A stretch of 5,289 nt of DNA from an uncultured Mycoplasmatota bacterium. Its GTDB lineage: Bacteria; Bacillota_I; Bacilli_A; RF39; UBA660. The translations under genes were made by a program, and so were the position numbers. A model generated the notes under the pieces. The model was not told the DNA's origin, made no database searches, and saw only the letters and a list, made by a program, of their open reading frames with translations. Below, piece after piece: positions 4,545 through 5,289 of this stretch. The stretch lies in NCBI GenBank assembly GCA_900553765.1, contig USET01000065.1:1-5289 (forward strand), given 5' to 3'. Every line of letters starts with the position of its first letter. Positions within the stretch are counted from its first letter, which is position 1.

Positions 4545-5289
4545 TTAGAAGTGACCACCGCCACCGCCACCACCGAATGATCCTCCACCAGATGAGAAGC
4601 CTCCACCGAAGCCTCCGCCAGAAGAATCGGAAGACATCGCTGCAGTACGTGTTGAAATTGCCGTATTGACAGCACTATTAACAGAACGATTCATCGTTCG
4701 ATTAAAAATCAACATAGAATTCATATAATGGTAATTATAGTATGGCGTCATTCCCACATACTCTGGTCCCAGATCCTGTACTTTGATCTGCATCGTCTTC
4801 ATTAGTTTATCCGCACAACCAAATGTCATAGCATAGACTAAATATTTGCCCCAAAGTGCGATCTGTGGTAAATCTTTCGTCTCAAACTTACCAAAGTCAT
4901 TTAAGAAATTACGAAGTCCTTTCCATTTTGCGTATAATTCATTTCCTTCTTTCGTTCTACGCGTAAATGTCAAGAAATAAATCATTGCAGCAAATGCTGT
5001 AATAAAAACAATCATCGGTAACCATAAAATCTCTGCAAAATTTGCCGTTAATACTCCTATTAAAAATCCGATAAAAGCATAAACTGCAGCAAACGTAGGC
5101 CATTTTCCTTTTTTCTCAAAGAAATTCTTGGCTTTCGCCTCCGACTCACAACACGTCTTCCATAATGTATATTCTTGATAAAAACCTTCATAATCTTTTT
5201 TGGCATCCTTTTTCATTTGAGAAAGTGTCATCGTATTTCCCGGTGTTTTATCAAACAGCCACGATACAATTTGAAGTTCTGAAGGAGAC
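4545..5289 (-). CDS. DUF2207-like membrane protein, C-terminal part with Gly-rich tail
   Basis: The frame is open from base 5289 to a TAA at 4547-4545, giving 247 visible residues. The N-terminus lies outside the window. ATG 5231 is internal: the 19 codons before it read as coherent protein (PSELQIVSWLFDKTPGNT) and no good ribosome site precedes it. Counting from Met 5231, the protein has a cytosolic helical part (1-43), two adjacent membrane segments (about 46-65 and 68-90), a charged stretch with YAKWKGLRNFLNDFGKFETKDLP (100-122), ALWGKYLVYAMTFGCADKL (125-143), and a tail from 205 made almost only of Gly, Ser and Phe, ending GGHF. This order (paired membrane helices, 'W.GLR.FL.DF', 'LW.KYL.YA..FG', then a Gly-rich end) matches the C-terminal half of DUF2207 proteins as I know them. 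Their function is not established. The missing N-terminus should hold a signal peptide and an extracellular domain. It converges with the Met-rich gene on a shared terminator. Confidence 0.82.
   Translation of the reverse strand, partial: SPSELQIVSWLFDKTPGNTMTLSQMKKDAKKDYEGFYQEYTLWKTCCESEAKAKNFFEKKGKWPTFAAVYAFIGFLIGVLTANFAEILWLPMIVFITAFAAMIYFLTFTRRTKEGNELYAKWKGLRNFLNDFGKFETKDLPQIALWGKYLVYAMTFGCADKLMKTMQIKVQDLGPEYVGMTPYYNYHYMNSMLIFNRTMNRSVNSAVNTAISTRTAAMSSDSSGGGFGGGFSSGGGSFGGGGGGGHF

Noticed and set aside
4545..5231. Complete 228-residue protein starting at ATG 5231
   Set aside because: The frame is open upstream to the window edge with sensible family-like sequence and no ribosome site before 5231.
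1..5289. Recoded genetic code, CRISPR array, tRNA, insertion sequence or phage genes
   Set aside because: TGA acts as a stop and Trp is TGG throughout; no spaced direct repeats, cloverleaf-like RNA, transposase or phage motifs were seen on either strand.

Overview
This is an AT-rich window (about two-thirds A+T by eye) with compact, mostly minus-strand genes, purine-rich Shine-Dalgarno sites, TATAAT-type promoters and short U-tailed terminators. The gene content (TrmB, a YtxG/YtxH-like pair, a lipobox lipoprotein and a DUF2207-type membrane protein) points to a low-GC Bacillota. An Erysipelotrichia-like lineage is a plausible guess but is not shown. TGA is used as a stop (lipoprotein gene) and Trp is always TGG, so this is the standard bacterial code and not a Mycoplasma-type code. 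No mobile element, CRISPR array, rRNA, tRNA or riboswitch was recognised.

Layout. (1) Positions 1-1125, minus: the first 375 codons of an unrecognised helix-rich protein that runs off the left edge. It has its own -10 box and a strong ribosome binding site. (2) Positions 1158-3404, minus: a tight four-gene unit. In transcription order these are a lipoprotein (3375-2713), a charged and largely disordered protein with an amphipathic N-terminus (2701-1871), a single-pass YtxG/DUF948-like protein (1871-1581) and a YtxH-family protein (1591-1175). The genes are spaced or overlapped by 11, 1 and 11 bases, and the unit ends in a terminator that overlaps the last stop codon. (3) Positions 3459-4091, minus: trmB, the tRNA m7G46 methyltransferase gene. 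(4) Positions 4107-4140: two face-to-face promoters that overlap, one for trmB and one for the divergent plus-strand gene. (5) Positions 4171-4512, plus: a 113-residue Met/Pro/Gln/Asn-rich protein ending in a short coiled coil. (6) Positions 4512-4543: a symmetric hairpin that should terminate both converging genes. (7) Positions 4545-5289, minus: the C-terminal 247 residues of a DUF2207-like membrane protein with a Gly-rich tail; its N-terminus lies beyond the right edge.

How the genes work together. TrmB is housekeeping tRNA modification. The four-gene unit looks like a cell-envelope module: one product should be lipid-anchored outside, two should be anchored in the membrane with helical domains, and one is a charged, cytosolic, adaptor-like protein with a possible membrane-binding N-terminus. 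In Bacillus subtilis ytxG and ytxH belong to a general-stress operon, so an envelope or stress role is reasonable but is inference. The most interesting parts are this module, the Met-rich coiled-coil protein and the overlapping divergent promoters. Nothing here clearly amounts to an undescribed defence or mobile system.
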